Shown: positions 16,442 to 25,250, numbered from the stretch's first letter. The stretch is DNA of 64,000 bases from Lachnoclostridium sp. UBA5725 (GCA_002419585.1 DIGJ01000014.1:273083-337082); one strand, 5' to 3'. Notes: generated by a model not told the origin, from the sequence alone. Numbers and translations: made by a program.

Positions 16442-17950
16442 TTATTCTGTTATTACATCATCTTCTATATTCTCCGGAGACTGACTTGGAGAAATTGTTG
16501 GAGATGGTGATTGAGATGGTGATGGTGATAGGGAGGCCATTGGATCCGGACTTGTTGTTTCCTTATCCTCGTTCTTAGCTTCCTCTTCTTTCTCTTTCTT
16601 CGTCCCTATTGTTACGTAAGCAGGCTCCGCAGCATATGAACTATGATTTACACGTTCACGGCTCGTTTCTACACCATTTACATACACAATTTTCCAAAGT
16701 TCTGCCTTATAACCTACATGCGCTGACTGTGTTACCTTGCGGTATGTTGTTGGCAGTGTCTTATCTTCTGTAATCTTTTCTTTCCCTGGCTGAATTACTT
16801 TTAATACTTTTGATTCATATTTTACCACACGATTTTCAATATCTCTTGTTTCATGTCCGTAAATGGTAAATGTAATCGTTCTTCCAGCAGTCGTCGCATC
16901 AATGTATACTGGAACTTCTGTATTATTCTTAATCTTTAAGTCTTTATAATCACCTGCAATGGCAGCATCCATAGATGGTTCCACATAGCCAACAATCATC
17001 GAATGATTGCTTCGCTCAACCACTTCTAATTCTGCCTTCAATGTCGCATTGTACAGTGTTGTTGCAACCTGGCATACACCACCGCCTACACTGTCCACTA
17101 CCTGTCCATTTTCATAAGCACTTGCAATGGAATAACCATTTTCAACGGTAATCGGTTGTAAGGTTTTTCCAGTAGAAAATGTTTCGCCTGGCCAAATAAT
17201 AGAGCCATTTATTAGTCTTGCACCGTTAGCCAAGTTGTTTGCTCTTGATTGAGAAGATGTTGCATACGTTGTAGAAAAGGTTCCTAATACATCTTTACAT
17301 AATGCAAGTGTCTCCCTCGTATATTCTGGATTATCATCTACCACAACTGCATCAATGGTAGTATCTTCAAAATTCCATCCATTACCAATCGTATTTTCAA
17401 TGATATCAACCGTATCACTCACATTTACTTTTCTTCCTACGATATGGTCTGTAACTACAAACGCTCCATTGACCCTGGAAAGCGTTGCATTTTCAGCAGG
17501 GATATCGAAAGCAACGCATTTATCCATAACAAAATCATTCACTAATACATCATCTAATGTCACTGTGATCGGAAGTACAATGGCTTTTTTCTCTATTTGT
17601 TTTATTTCTTTGTATCGTTTAATAAAATTTCCAGTCTTACCAATATTTAAAGCGCTATCCACTGTTTCTTCCATTTGTGTCTCAATGCCAAATTCAGAAA
17701 CCGGAGTCACTACCTGATTACCATCCACAAGAACTGTAATCTTTGTACTCTTTACAGTCTCCATATATTGCGAAAGAGCTTGTATCGCCTCTTCCCTTGT
17801 CATACCACTAACGTCAACCGTATTAATAAATACTCCTTTACAAATCGTATTACGATTTGAACCATTAAAAATGGTGATTCCTGCAATTATACAAACCAAG
17901 ACAACGCAAACTACAGTCACAATAATAGCAATCGTCTTTTTCTTTTTCAT
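16442..17950 (-). CDS. VanW-family cell-wall protein with PG-binding-4 and G5 domains
   Basis: Surface protein of 502 aa. An N-terminal signal-anchor helix follows MKKKK. Two peptidoglycan-binding-4-type repeats occupy about residues 40-225 (GVFINTVDVSGMTREEAIQAL is typical; only part quoted here). The VanW domain (about 225-380) has the conserved GGGVCQVATTLYNATL, and a G5 domain follows (KVIQPGKEKITEDK). It ends in a Ser/Pro-rich tail (PSPSQSPSPTISPSQSP) suited to crossing the wall. VanW proteins occur in some vancomycin-resistance clusters, but this isolated form is a general wall protein of unknown activity. The ATG at 17948-17950 has GAAGGG upstream. Confidence 0.88.
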   Translation of the reverse strand: MKKKKTIAIIVTVVCVVLVCIIAGITIFNGSNRNTICKGVFINTVDVSGMTREEAIQALSQYMETVKSTKITVLVDGNQVVTPVSEFGIETQMEETVDSALNIGKTGNFIKRYKEIKQIEKKAIVLPITVTLDDVLVNDFVMDKCVAFDIPAENATLSRVNGAFVVTDHIVGRKVNVSDTVDIIENTIGNGWNFEDTTIDAVVVDDNPEYTRETLALCKDVLGTFSTTYATSSQSRANNLANGARLINGSIIWPGETFSTGKTLQPITVENGYSIASAYENGQVVDSVGGGVCQVATTLYNATLKAELEVVERSNHSMIVGYVEPSMDAAIAGDYKDLKIKNNTEVPVYIDATTAGRTITFTIYGHETRDIENRVVKYESKVLKVIQPGKEKITEDKTLPTTYRKVTQSAHVGYKAELWKIVYVNGVETSRERVNHSSYAAEPAYVTIGTKKEKEEEAKNEDKETTSPDPMASLSPSPSQSPSPTISPSQSPENIEDDVITE

Positions 17951-18076
17951 AATTCCATTTCCCTTCAATGTAAATCTACATTTTACGCTATTGTTCATTG
18001 TAACACAACAGGCAAATATATCAAGCATTAATTTCTTTTGACTTTTCCATTTACATTATGTATATTTTAAATATAG

Positions 18077-18181
18077 TTACATCATTGCGCTAAGTGCCAT
18101 CGGAAGTACCATGGCAATTACAAGTATTATAATAATAACGGTTGAAATTATTTTCTGAGTTTTTTTACTATTAAAATTCAT
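18077..18181 (-). CDS. 34-residue single-span membrane peptide
   Basis: A small ORF of 34 codons with a clear ribosome binding site (GAGGTG, 7 nt before ATG). It has a charged N-terminus (MNFNSKKTQK), then one hydrophobic helix IISTVIIIILVIAMVLPMAL and the ending SAMM. It lies just upstream of the VanW gene on the same strand and starts head to head with the TPR-like gene on the other strand. The basic-then-hydrophobic layout suggests an N-in membrane peptide. It is too short for routine gene calling. Function is unknown. Confidence 0.65.
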   Translation of the reverse strand: MNFNSKKTQKIISTVIIIILVIAMVLPMALSAMM

Positions 18182-18246
18182 TGTTTTCACCTCTTTTAGT
18201 TTTTTTTATCTTTATGCCTATTATATATAAGAAAGGATGTTATTTC

Positions 18247-18852
18247 ATGCCTGTTTTTTTAATACTCTCCATCGTCTTTGTTCTCTGGCTCGGCTTTGAA
18301 ATCAAAAAACACAGTAAACCAAACAACACACTCTCCGATGAATTTTGGAAACGAGAAGGGGATGCTAATTTCGTACGACCAAAAGATATCTCTTCCCTTG
18401 ATTATCTAAACGTACCTATCGAATCACTTCCATTTAAGGATAACACAACGGAGGCTATCTTAGAAGTCCAAAATCAAATCCTTAAATTATCTCAAAAGAA
18501 GCTATTAAACCTGAATGGTCTAAGTAATACCGATTTAAAATATCAGTATGGTGCAAGAAATTTTGATGAGCTGGCTTTATGTGATCAAAATTACCTTATT
18601 TTTATTCGAACGCTTAACAAATGGGCACATCTATTGCAAACAGAAGGTTTTACCGAAGATGTCAAGACAATTCTTGAATACTGTATACAGTTAAGAACCG
18701 ACATAAGCAGCACATATACCTTGCTTGCCGAGATTTATGCGAAAGAAGGTAATTATAGCAAAATCAACGATCTCATTTTGAAGGCACAAGATTTGAATAC
18801 ACTGATGAAAGATTCTATCTTGCAAGCGCTTCATTCCTACCAAAATCAATAA
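18247..18852 (+). CDS. Membrane-anchored helical protein, possibly TPR-like
   Basis: Protein of 201 aa with an N-terminal helix (MPVFLILSIVFVLWLGFEI) and a soluble, all-helical remainder. The C-terminal portion (YTLLAEIYAKEGNYSKINDLILKAQDL) resembles a tetratricopeptide repeat. The longest reading would start at TTG 18181, but AAAGGATG lies just before the ATG at 18247, which gives a clean membrane anchor. Transcribed divergently from the 34-aa peptide. No enzymatic motif is seen; a scaffold or assembly role is only a guess. Confidence 0.7.
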   Translation: MPVFLILSIVFVLWLGFEIKKHSKPNNTLSDEFWKREGDANFVRPKDISSLDYLNVPIESLPFKDNTTEAILEVQNQILKLSQKKLLNLNGLSNTDLKYQYGARNFDELALCDQNYLIFIRTLNKWAHLLQTEGFTEDVKTILEYCIQLRTDISSTYTLLAEIYAKEGNYSKINDLILKAQDLNTLMKDSILQALHSYQNQ

Positions 18853-18911
18853 ATATACCACTTATACATTTATATACTTTACCAACAGCCTAATCAATAT
18901 GCAAGTGTTTT

Positions 18912-19595
18912 TTACTGAGAGGAAGTGTTTTTCTTTCTCTCTTTCTTATTTTTCACATCTTTACATAGTTCATTTAAAAAACAAGCATTACACTGTGGAT
19001 TTCTAGCCGTACATAGGCCTCGTCCATGCGTAATAATCTGGATATTATATAATATCCAATGATCCTTTGGTAATACTTTCATCAAGTCATATTCTATCTT
19101 TTCTGGATCTTCTTCCTTTGTAAACCCAAGCTTTTTTGAAATACGTTTCACATGGGTATCTACTACAATACTAGGTTCATTGTAGATGTTTCCACGGATG
19201 ACATTGGCTGTTTTTCGACCAACTCCAGCAAGTGTAAGCAAATCCTCTAGCTTGCTCGGTACTTCTCCCCCATACACTTCTACTAATCGTTTTGCACATA
19301 ATATAATGTTCTTTGCTTTGTTTTGATAAAAACCGGTTGAATGAATATCTTGTTCCAGTTCTTTTTGATTGGCATAGGCAAAGTCATCCAGCGTTTTATA
19401 TTTTTGAAACAAGTCTTTTGTAACAATATTAACTCTCGCATCCGTACACTGCGCACTCAGGATGACTGCAATTAAAAGCTGCCATGGAGTTTCGTGATTT
19501 AAATAACACTTAAATTCCGTCGTATAGTGTTCATCAAGAAGAGACAAGACCGCGTGAATTCGCTCTCTTTCTTGTTTTGTAATCCTCTTTACCAT
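18912..19595 (-). CDS. nth: Endonuclease III
   Basis: DNA glycosylase/AP lyase of 227 aa that removes oxidised pyrimidines. The helix-hairpin-helix LLTLAGVGRKTANVI carries the catalytic lysine, and the catalytic aspartate is in VVDTHVKRI. Four cysteines near the C-terminus (C-x6-C-x2-C-x5-C: CTARNPQCNACFLNELC) hold a [4Fe-4S] cluster. The start is the ATG at 19593-19595, behind GGGAGG; a TTG 15 nt earlier overlaps that RBS. The upstream radical SAM gene stops 2 nt before this ATG, so translation is coupled. Confidence 0.95.
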   Translation of the reverse strand: MVKRITKQERERIHAVLSLLDEHYTTEFKCYLNHETPWQLLIAVILSAQCTDARVNIVTKDLFQKYKTLDDFAYANQKELEQDIHSTGFYQNKAKNIILCAKRLVEVYGGEVPSKLEDLLTLAGVGRKTANVIRGNIYNEPSIVVDTHVKRISKKLGFTKEEDPEKIEYDLMKVLPKDHWILYNIQIITHGRGLCTARNPQCNACFLNELCKDVKNKKERKKNTSSQ

Positions 19596-19597
19596 AG

Positions 19598-21343
19598 TTA
19601 GACCTCCCAAACGCGCGCCTGGTGACTTAATGGGTTTCTATTTTCATAATCAAATAATAGTCTATTTCTTCCTTCGATTCGTTTTCCTTGCTTCACTGTT
19701 TCCATTATATCAAAATCAAAAAGTTCCAGATGCGTCATACGTCGTATCTGTTTCACATTATAATTCGTATAGGTTGGAAGATACCTTCGAAGCGTTTCCT
19801 CGTCCTGATAAAATTGATGTATTTCCTCTTTTGGCAACTCGATTTCTGGGGCAAAATCTGGCCTGCTTTTTAGATTCTCCCTCAAATATAAGTCATATAG
19901 AAGAATTGCTTCAAATATAGGTAAATCCCGACCGATTGTTTTCTGATAGAAATCACGTATAATTGAATAGCGACTCATTCTAGTATGACTTAGATCGAAC
20001 AGGTGATGTTCTTCATAATAATTCCCCAACGCTTCGTAAAGTTCATACGGTCGTTTATAAAAATGCTCCAAATACAGAATCGTATTTACAAATTGTCCGC
20101 TATTATAATGAATTTCGACCATTTCTTCCACCTGTTTTAGCTTCAATACCTGTTCATAAGATAGCCACGTGGTAGAAAGGACTTCAAATGGAGGAACGGT
20201 TCGAAATTGAATGTTGTATTCCTCCTTACACTCAAACATGTAGGAGCCCTTTAGCACCTTGAGAAATCCTAACTGAAGCTGATCTGGCTTTAATCGATAG
20301 ACATAATCAAACGAATCTTGAAAGGATTCTAAATTTTCATAAGGAAGTCCGGCAATCAAATCAAGATGCTGGTGAATATTGTTTCCTTCTTTAATTTGCT
20401 TTACTGCTGCTTTAAGTTTATTTAGATCCATTTTACGTCGGATTGCTTCTATCGTCCTTGGATTGATTGTCTGAACTCCGATTTCAAACTGTATCAATCC
20501 TGGTCGAAATTTCTTAACAAGTGCAAGTTCATCGCCTCTTAATAGGTCTGCCGATATTTCAAAGTGGAAATTCGTATACCCCTCATCCTTTTCATAAATG
20601 TATTGCCAGATAGCCATCGCATGGTCATGATTAGCATTAAATGTCCGATCTATGAACTTAATTAAAGGGATGCGCTTGTCTATAAAAAGCGCAAGCTCTT
20701 TCTTTACCAATTCGATATCTCGAAGGCGTATTCCTCGTTCAATGGAGGAGAGGCAGTAACTGCAAGAATATGGGCAGCCTCTGCTGCTTTCATAGTATAC
20801 CAGCTTGTTTTTAAACTCCTCCATATTATCATATGGAAATGGAATTTCGCTTAATTTTAACGGTGTGCGTAGTTCGGTACTTAAGATTTTATCCCCTTTT
20901 CTATAATATAATCCTTTGATATCCGCTAACGAACCCTTATTCTCTATATAATAGGAAGAAAGTTCCAAAAAAGTTTGTTCTCCTTCTCCTACCATTACCC
21001 CTGCTAACCAATCCTTTTGTTCCAGTTGCTCTACTGGATTATACGACACTTCGGGTCCCCCCACCCAAATCGGTACATGTGGAAGTACTTTTTTTAATTC
21101 TCTTGCTACTTCATCCACAAGTGAAATATTCCAGATATATGAAGAGAATGCAACAACATCTGGTTTTTCTTTAAAAATCCCTTGTAAAATATCCTCTCCA
21201 TAATGATTAATCGTATATTCTGATATCTTAATTTGGTCACCAAATTTACCTGCATATTTTTTCAAGCTATACACTGCTAAGTTAGAATGAATATACTTCG
21301 CATTAATTGCTACCAATAATATTTTCACACTTTTTTCTTTCAC
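19598..21343 (-). CDS. B12-binding-domain radical SAM protein (DUF4080 type)
   Basis: Protein of about 581 aa. An N-terminal cobalamin-binding-like Rossmann domain (KILLVAINAKYIHSNLA to about 140, with DVVAFSSYIW) is followed by a radical SAM core with the cluster motif C-x3-C-x2-C in SSRGCPYSCSYCLSS. A C-terminal DUF4080-like region completes it. It is likely a methyltransferase or tRNA/metabolite-modifying enzyme of unknown substrate. The upstream frame stays open to 21457, but that extension is translated from a duplicated leader repeat (KATDWSSVKEK twice). A GTG at 21341-21343 behind TTGGAG is preferred; GTG 21328 is possible. Confidence 0.82.
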   Translation of the reverse strand: MKEKSVKILLVAINAKYIHSNLAVYSLKKYAGKFGDQIKISEYTINHYGEDILQGIFKEKPDVVAFSSYIWNISLVDEVARELKKVLPHVPIWVGGPEVSYNPVEQLEQKDWLAGVMVGEGEQTFLELSSYYIENKGSLADIKGLYYRKGDKILSTELRTPLKLSEIPFPYDNMEEFKNKLVYYESSRGCPYSCSYCLSSIERGIRLRDIELVKKELALFIDKRIPLIKFIDRTFNANHDHAMAIWQYIYEKDEGYTNFHFEISADLLRGDELALVKKFRPGLIQFEIGVQTINPRTIEAIRRKMDLNKLKAAVKQIKEGNNIHQHLDLIAGLPYENLESFQDSFDYVYRLKPDQLQLGFLKVLKGSYMFECKEEYNIQFRTVPPFEVLSTTWLSYEQVLKLKQVEEMVEIHYNSGQFVNTILYLEHFYKRPYELYEALGNYYEEHHLFDLSHTRMSRYSIIRDFYQKTIGRDLPIFEAILLYDLYLRENLKSRPDFAPEIELPKEEIHQFYQDEETLRRYLPTYTNYNVKQIRRMTHLELFDFDIMETVKQGKRIEGRNRLLFDYENRNPLSHQARVWEV

Positions 21344-21440
21344 ACTGCTCCAATCTGTCGCTTTAGCGACACTCAAAATAAGGGGGGTGCGAAAGTGCTT
21401 TTCTTTCACACTGCTCCAATCTGTCGCTTTAAGCAACGTA
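21331..21440 (-). repeat. Duplicated hairpin leader before the radical SAM gene
   Basis: A 66-bp tandem duplication: the segment around CTTTCACACTGCTCCAAT occurs at 21337 and again at 21403. On the minus strand the unit carries the hairpin GTGTGAAAG/CTTTCGCAC with loop AAAAGCA (21387-21411) and the perfect hairpin TGTCGCTAAAGCGACA (21356-21371), followed by AGATTGGAGCA and a GTG. The same layout appears at 55419-55480. The period is a multiple of three, so an open frame runs through both copies and produces a false N-terminal extension. Confidence 0.75.
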
Positions 21441-21461
21441 CCTATTTTAGGGTACACAAAA

Positions 21462-21532
21462 AGCGGGTGATGGGAATCGAACCCACGTATCTAGCTTGGA
21501 AGGCTAGTGTTCTACCATTGAACTACACCCGC
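21462..21532 (-). tRNA. tRNA-Gly (TCC)
   Basis: A 71-nt cloverleaf: acceptor GCGGGTG/CACCCGC, D-arm AGTTCAATGGTAGAAC, anticodon loop CTTCCAA with anticodon TCC, T-loop GGTTCGATTCC, discriminator T. CCA is not encoded. It lies 26 nt downstream of tRNA-Phe. Confidence 0.95.
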
Positions 21533-21558
21533 ATGTAATATAAAAATATTTTGTTAAA

Positions 21559-21632
<74 letters not shown>

Positions 21633-21699
21633 AATCACTTATACAATGTTTTCATGCATTGTCGATTGTATAATATTTTAGCCTACTTGTCAAGTATTC

Positions 21700-21801
21700 T
21701 GGTAGATTTTTATCTTTTTTTTCTGTTAGAATTTTATCTTTTTCTCTGTTAAAAATTTTATCTTTTTTTCGTAACAGTTCGGCCTCCGGCTGAACTGTTA
21801 C
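21700..21801. repeat. AT-rich repeats and inverted hairpin between tRNA-Phe and LRR gene
   Basis: About 225 nt without a convincing gene. Three degenerate copies of a ~25-nt unit (TTTTATCTTTTTyTCTGTTA) run from 21700. A 21-nt part beginning at 21700 recurs exactly at 23899-23919, on the far side of the LRR gene pair. At 21771-21801 is a 14-bp hairpin (GTAACAGTTC...GAACTGTTAC) with a T6 tract on its plus-strand side, so it is oriented to stop plus-strand, not minus-strand, transcription. Confidence 0.6.
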
Positions 21802-21857
21802 TTTTTTCTGCTCCACATTTGATAATTTTACTATTATCAATGAAAACATTATATTTC

Positions 21858-22640
21858 TTATTTGATAATCTCATAAGGAATATCATTGGTCTTTGCATAT
21901 TTTTGTGCATACGAGTTTTTCGGACAATAAATCGTCAGACTTGTGCACGCTCTAAAAGCACCTTCTCCTATAAATGTGGTATCTTTTGTTAGCGTTATGC
22001 TTTTTAGGTTATAACAATCACTAAAAGCACCATCCTCTATACTCGTAACTGTATTAGAGATACTTACACTTCTTAAATTCTCACACATCATAAATGCGAT
22101 ATTTCCGATCTTTTCCACACCTTCTGGTATTGTAACACTCTCTATCCCCGTCCAATAATTAAAGGAGGCCTGATTGACTATCTTAACACCCTTTGGAATA
22201 ATAAGCTCTTCGGTTTGTTTTTTACTGTCTGCTCCGAGCAATACCCCGTTCACAATCAAAAACATATCATTTTCCATACGATTATTCGACCATTTTGTAT
22301 CAAAAAAAGGGTGCGCTCCAAAGCTTTTTAGTGTCTTTGGAATCGAAATTTTTGCTAGATTCTTGCAGCCAGAAAAGGCTCCATCTCCAACACTTTTAAC
22401 GGTCTTTGGAATCACCACACTTGTGATATACTCGCAATTATAAAACGCCCTATCTCCTATACTTTTAACCGATTTTGGAATAGTAACTTTTTTACTTTTT
22501 CCTTTATACTGCGTTAATACACCTTTTACAATTACAAAATCACTGCTTTTGGCTTGTGCATACTGTCCAAATCTATCTCCAAGGAAAATAGAACAAAGAC
22601 AGAGCATCACTATTAATCTATAAAACTTGTTTCTACTCAT
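21858..22640 (-). CDS. BspA-like leucine-rich-repeat (LRR_5) secreted protein
   Basis: Protein of 260 aa with a signal peptide (MSRNKFYRLIVMLCLCSIFLG) and about seven BspA/LRR_5 repeats of 23 residues, with units such as TIPKSVKSIGDRAFYNCEYI. No sorting motif or wall anchor is visible, so it is probably secreted. Such repeats mediate binding to host or polymer surfaces in other bacteria; here the ligand is unknown. The ATG at 22638-22640 has AAGGAG upstream. It follows a paralogous gene by 20 nt, a likely tandem duplication pair. Confidence 0.88.
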   Translation of the reverse strand: MSRNKFYRLIVMLCLCSIFLGDRFGQYAQAKSSDFVIVKGVLTQYKGKSKKVTIPKSVKSIGDRAFYNCEYITSVVIPKTVKSVGDGAFSGCKNLAKISIPKTLKSFGAHPFFDTKWSNNRMENDMFLIVNGVLLGADSKKQTEELIIPKGVKIVNQASFNYWTGIESVTIPEGVEKIGNIAFMMCENLRSVSISNTVTSIEDGAFSDCYNLKSITLTKDTTFIGEGAFRACTSLTIYCPKNSYAQKYAKTNDIPYEIIK

Positions 22641-22660
22641 AAGCAATCTCCTTGGCTAAT

Positions 22661-23794
22661 TTATTTTACATATTTTACTTTTATTATTCCTTCATCTGAA
22701 CTTAAGGTATCTTCATTTCTAATCGATTCCGCTAATTTTGAACCCTTTTTAACGATAATTTGATTTCCTTTAAACCCCTTCCACTGATATAAGTGAAATT
22801 CTTCTACTTTTGATTTTGAAAAATCAACACTCTCTAGCCCTTCCACTGCCCCAAACGCACCTCCAGAGACACGGTAGATGTTACTAGGCACCGTATATAC
22901 ACCGTTATCAAGTGTTACCTCTCCAAGCAGGACAAATAATTCACGATAATTTTTATAGGTACTATATAGCACTCCCTTTTTTTGAAGCATATAAGGGTTT
23001 TTCTTATCAAGCTTTACTTTTTTAAGAGTAGTGCAGCCAACAAATGCACTATCCATACCAGAAATATCGGCTGATATATTTACCTGTTTTAAAGATGTAC
23101 AATTGGCAAACGCTTTATAACCTAAGTATTTTATTCCCCCACTTTTAATATCCACCGTAGTCAAGCTGGTACAACCATCAAATGCATTTGGATACATCTC
23201 TTTGCAGGTTTTTGGAATCGTGATTTTGCTTAGATTTACTGCTCCAAAAAAAGATTGTTCTCCTATTTGGGTGACTTTTTTGGGTATAGTATAGCTTCCT
23301 TTTCTTCCTCCTGGATAGGCTGCAAGCGATACACCAGTTGGATACTTACCAATCAACACCCCGTCAATTGTGTAAAATTTCTTGTTTTTCTTTGCAACGG
23401 TAAATTTTTCAAGACTATGACAAGATACAAATGCATTTGAAACCGATTCCAACGAAGCTGGAATCATAATTTGCGTTACCTGGGAACAGTTTCCAAATGC
23501 CTCATTACCAAGCGACACAACACCTTCTCCAATGGTAATCTTTGTAATGGTATCATTATTCATAAATCCACTAATGCTTTTTACTTTTTTCCCATTAATT
23601 TTCCCAGGAATGGTAATCTCTCCGCCTTCTCCTTGATATCCTGTGATACTATATGCATCACCCTCCCAATGCTCGGTATATACATACCCATCACTAGTAA
23701 TCTGTTCTTCTGCCTCCACCACCTTGGAAAAAAGAGGTGACACTGCAAATAGAAGTAATACAACTCGAAAATAATATCCCATTTTCTTTTTCAT
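22661..23794 (-). CDS. BspA-like leucine-rich-repeat (LRR_5) secreted protein
   Basis: Protein of 377 aa beginning with a signal peptide (MKKKMGYYFRVVLLLFAVSPLFS) and followed by LRR_5 repeats (IGEGVVSLGNEAFGNCSQVT; TSLKQVNISADISGMDSAF), ending in a less repetitive tail (KKGSKLAESIRNEDTL). It is first of the two-gene LRR operon. Repeats are more diverged than in the downstream paralogue. Exported or surface adhesive function is inferred from the family only. Confidence 0.88.
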   Translation of the reverse strand: MKKKMGYYFRVVLLLFAVSPLFSKVVEAEEQITSDGYVYTEHWEGDAYSITGYQGEGGEITIPGKINGKKVKSISGFMNNDTITKITIGEGVVSLGNEAFGNCSQVTQIMIPASLESVSNAFVSCHSLEKFTVAKKNKKFYTIDGVLIGKYPTGVSLAAYPGGRKGSYTIPKKVTQIGEQSFFGAVNLSKITIPKTCKEMYPNAFDGCTSLTTVDIKSGGIKYLGYKAFANCTSLKQVNISADISGMDSAFVGCTTLKKVKLDKKNPYMLQKKGVLYSTYKNYRELFVLLGEVTLDNGVYTVPSNIYRVSGGAFGAVEGLESVDFSKSKVEEFHLYQWKGFKGNQIIVKKGSKLAESIRNEDTLSSDEGIIKVKYVK

Positions 23795-23898
23795 GTCTCT
23801 ATCCTTTCTCTAAATACATTGTATACGTACACGTGTAAGTAAATGTTACCATTTGGATTAAGAATTGTCAATAAGGGATACCTTCTAGCAGTGTATTA

Positions 23899-23919
23899 TG
23901 GTAGATTTTTATCTTTTTT
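23899..23919. repeat. 21-nt direct repeat, distal copy
   Basis: Identical to 21700-21720 in the same orientation. The two copies bracket the LRR gene pair. The sequence is simple (starts TGGTAGA, then T-rich) and is followed by another TTTTTATC unit. Confidence 0.6.
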
Positions 23920-23968
23920 ATGATACATTTTTATCCTTTTTTCTGTTTAAAAAAGCACACAATTCAAA

Positions 23969-24463
23969 TCATATTGTCCATTTTGGGAAATATATCATAC
24001 CTAACCCTGAAATTCCAGCAAAAACTCCAACCATAATTAGTGGATACAAAATATTGTAAACGAGTAGTTGCCGTTCAAAAACAATCGAAGCAATTACTTG
24101 AATACATAAAAAGCACAAACCTAGTTTTCGAATGTACTTGAATAAATACTTACAGCGTACTTTTGAAATATCAAAATGGCTAACTGGAAGGTAACTTAGC
24201 TTTTTATTGATAGTGACTGTCTTTCCCGCTTCTTTTATCAGCAAATAAGGTTGCAAATAAAAGGATACAACAATTAATAAAAATATAGAAATCAAAATAA
24301 CTATTTGTCTATCTTCTTTTTTTAATTCTTGCAATGGCATAGCAAATAATAAATACAAGAATGCCTCAAAAAAATAACGAACAGCCTTGATGAGTACTAT
24401 GTTATTATATTCATAATTCAAAAGTTTACAATCAAACGCTTCAACAGTATGGAATTTCTTCAT
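23969..24463 (-). CDS. Unknown membrane protein, probable partner of the upstream ABC ATPase
   Basis: Protein of 164 aa. Four hydrophobic segments (about residues 30-44, 53-70, 110-130, 138-158) are separated by basic loops such as KTVTINKKLSYLPVSHFDISKVRCKYL. It may be the permease subunit, or a shortened one, for the ATPase ending at 24577. The open frame extends to 24523, but that extension is translated from a hairpin repeat that also occurs before nagA at 41 kb. The ATG at 24461-24463 occupies the same place relative to the repeat as nagA's, so it is preferred. No strong ribosome binding site is visible. Confidence 0.6.
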   Translation of the reverse strand: MKKFHTVEAFDCKLLNYEYNNIVLIKAVRYFFEAFLYLLFAMPLQELKKEDRQIVILISIFLLIVVSFYLQPYLLIKEAGKTVTINKKLSYLPVSHFDISKVRCKYLFKYIRKLGLCFLCIQVIASIVFERQLLVYNILYPLIMVGVFAGISGLGMIYFPKWTI

Positions 24464-24564
24464 ATTTCGATACCAAGTCTCAAGCGAACCTGTTAGCATG
24501 TTCATTTGAGACGCAGCAAACACAGAGGGTGAAAGTTATGTGCTTGCATTCATCCTTTCATTAA
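24464..24564 (-). repeat. Hairpin leader element shared with the nagB-nagA spacer
   Basis: On the minus strand: TTAATGAAAGGAT (24552-24564), then stem GCAAGCACA/TGTGTTTGC (24539-24547 with 24516-24524, one G-U pair), then stem GTCTCAA/TTGAGAC (24506-24512 with 24477-24483) with an inner GAAC/GTTC pair, then 13 nt to the ATG. The element at 41013-41102 has the same order, the identical 13-nt lead, the identical GTCTCAA/TTGAGAC stem and almost the same distance to the start codon. Confidence 0.7.
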
Positions 24565-24576
24565 TTTTTTGTACAC

Positions 24577-25227
24577 TTAACAAACAACCTCTCCAAATGA
24601 AATCAGCTTTCCCTGTTCCAGAATCCCAGCATAATCCACTTTCAATTCAAGTTCCTCCTGTATATGAGTAACGAGAACAATGGAAGCCTCCTCAGTTACT
24701 ATAATTTCTCTGAGTATCTGAAAAAATTCTTTTCGAAATACCGGATCCATTCCACCAGTCACCTCATCTAATAGGTATAATTTAGAACGATGAGCCATAG
24801 CAAATGCCATCTTAAATTTTGATAGTTCCCCTCGTGACATCTTTCCTACGATTTTATTTACAGATAATTCCATACGCTTCATTGCTTCGATAAAGCGTTC
24901 TTCCTCCCATTCGGAATAAAATTCACCCAAAAGTTTTGCATTTTGTATTGCACTATACTGATAAAAAAAACTATTTTCTTCCGATACAAATCCAATTTCA
25001 TTTAAACTTTTTGAATGATTTTCACGAATATCTTTTCCATTCAAATAAATTTTCCCTTTATACGCAATGCGATCATCCATTATGTAATGCAATAAGGTCG
25101 ATTTACCTGCGCCGTTTTTTCCTGCAATTCCAAGTATATATCCAGGCTCTAACCCGAAACTTATCTCTTCCAAATGAAATTTTTTTGATAATCCAGTCAC
25201 CTGTTTCATTTCAAGTAACATTGTCAT
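24577..25227 (-). CDS. ABC transporter ATP-binding protein
   Basis: ATPase of 216 aa with Walker A GKNGAGKST (about 36-44), a signature-like MSRGELSKFKMAFAMA (SRGE in place of SGGQ), and Walker B LYLLDEVTGGMDP. The usual DEPT reads DEVT. It sits 23 nt after the GntR gene in the YtrA-type operon and before the small membrane protein, its likely partner. Related transporters respond to wall-active antibiotics and membrane stress. Substrate unknown. Confidence 0.87.
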   Translation of the reverse strand: MTMLLEMKQVTGLSKKFHLEEISFGLEPGYILGIAGKNGAGKSTLLHYIMDDRIAYKGKIYLNGKDIRENHSKSLNEIGFVSEENSFFYQYSAIQNAKLLGEFYSEWEEERFIEAMKRMELSVNKIVGKMSRGELSKFKMAFAMAHRSKLYLLDEVTGGMDPVFRKEFFQILREIIVTEEASIVLVTHIQEELELKVDYAGILEQGKLISFGEVVC

Positions 25228-25250
25228 ATCCCCTTTTCTTTATCTTTTTC

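Noticed and set aside
15952..16578. 208-codon plus-strand open frame
   Set aside because: Antisense to the PurM-like gene and the VanW C-terminus; composition is a reflection of those genes.
21652..21849. 65-codon minus-strand frame with repeated KKDK units
   Set aside because: It is translated from the AT-rich repeats and hairpin after the LRR gene, has no ribosome binding site and ends at tRNA-Phe.
24464..24523. N-terminal extension of the 164-aa membrane protein
   Set aside because: The sequence is a hairpin element also found before nagA; no ribosome binding site precedes the GTG at 24523.
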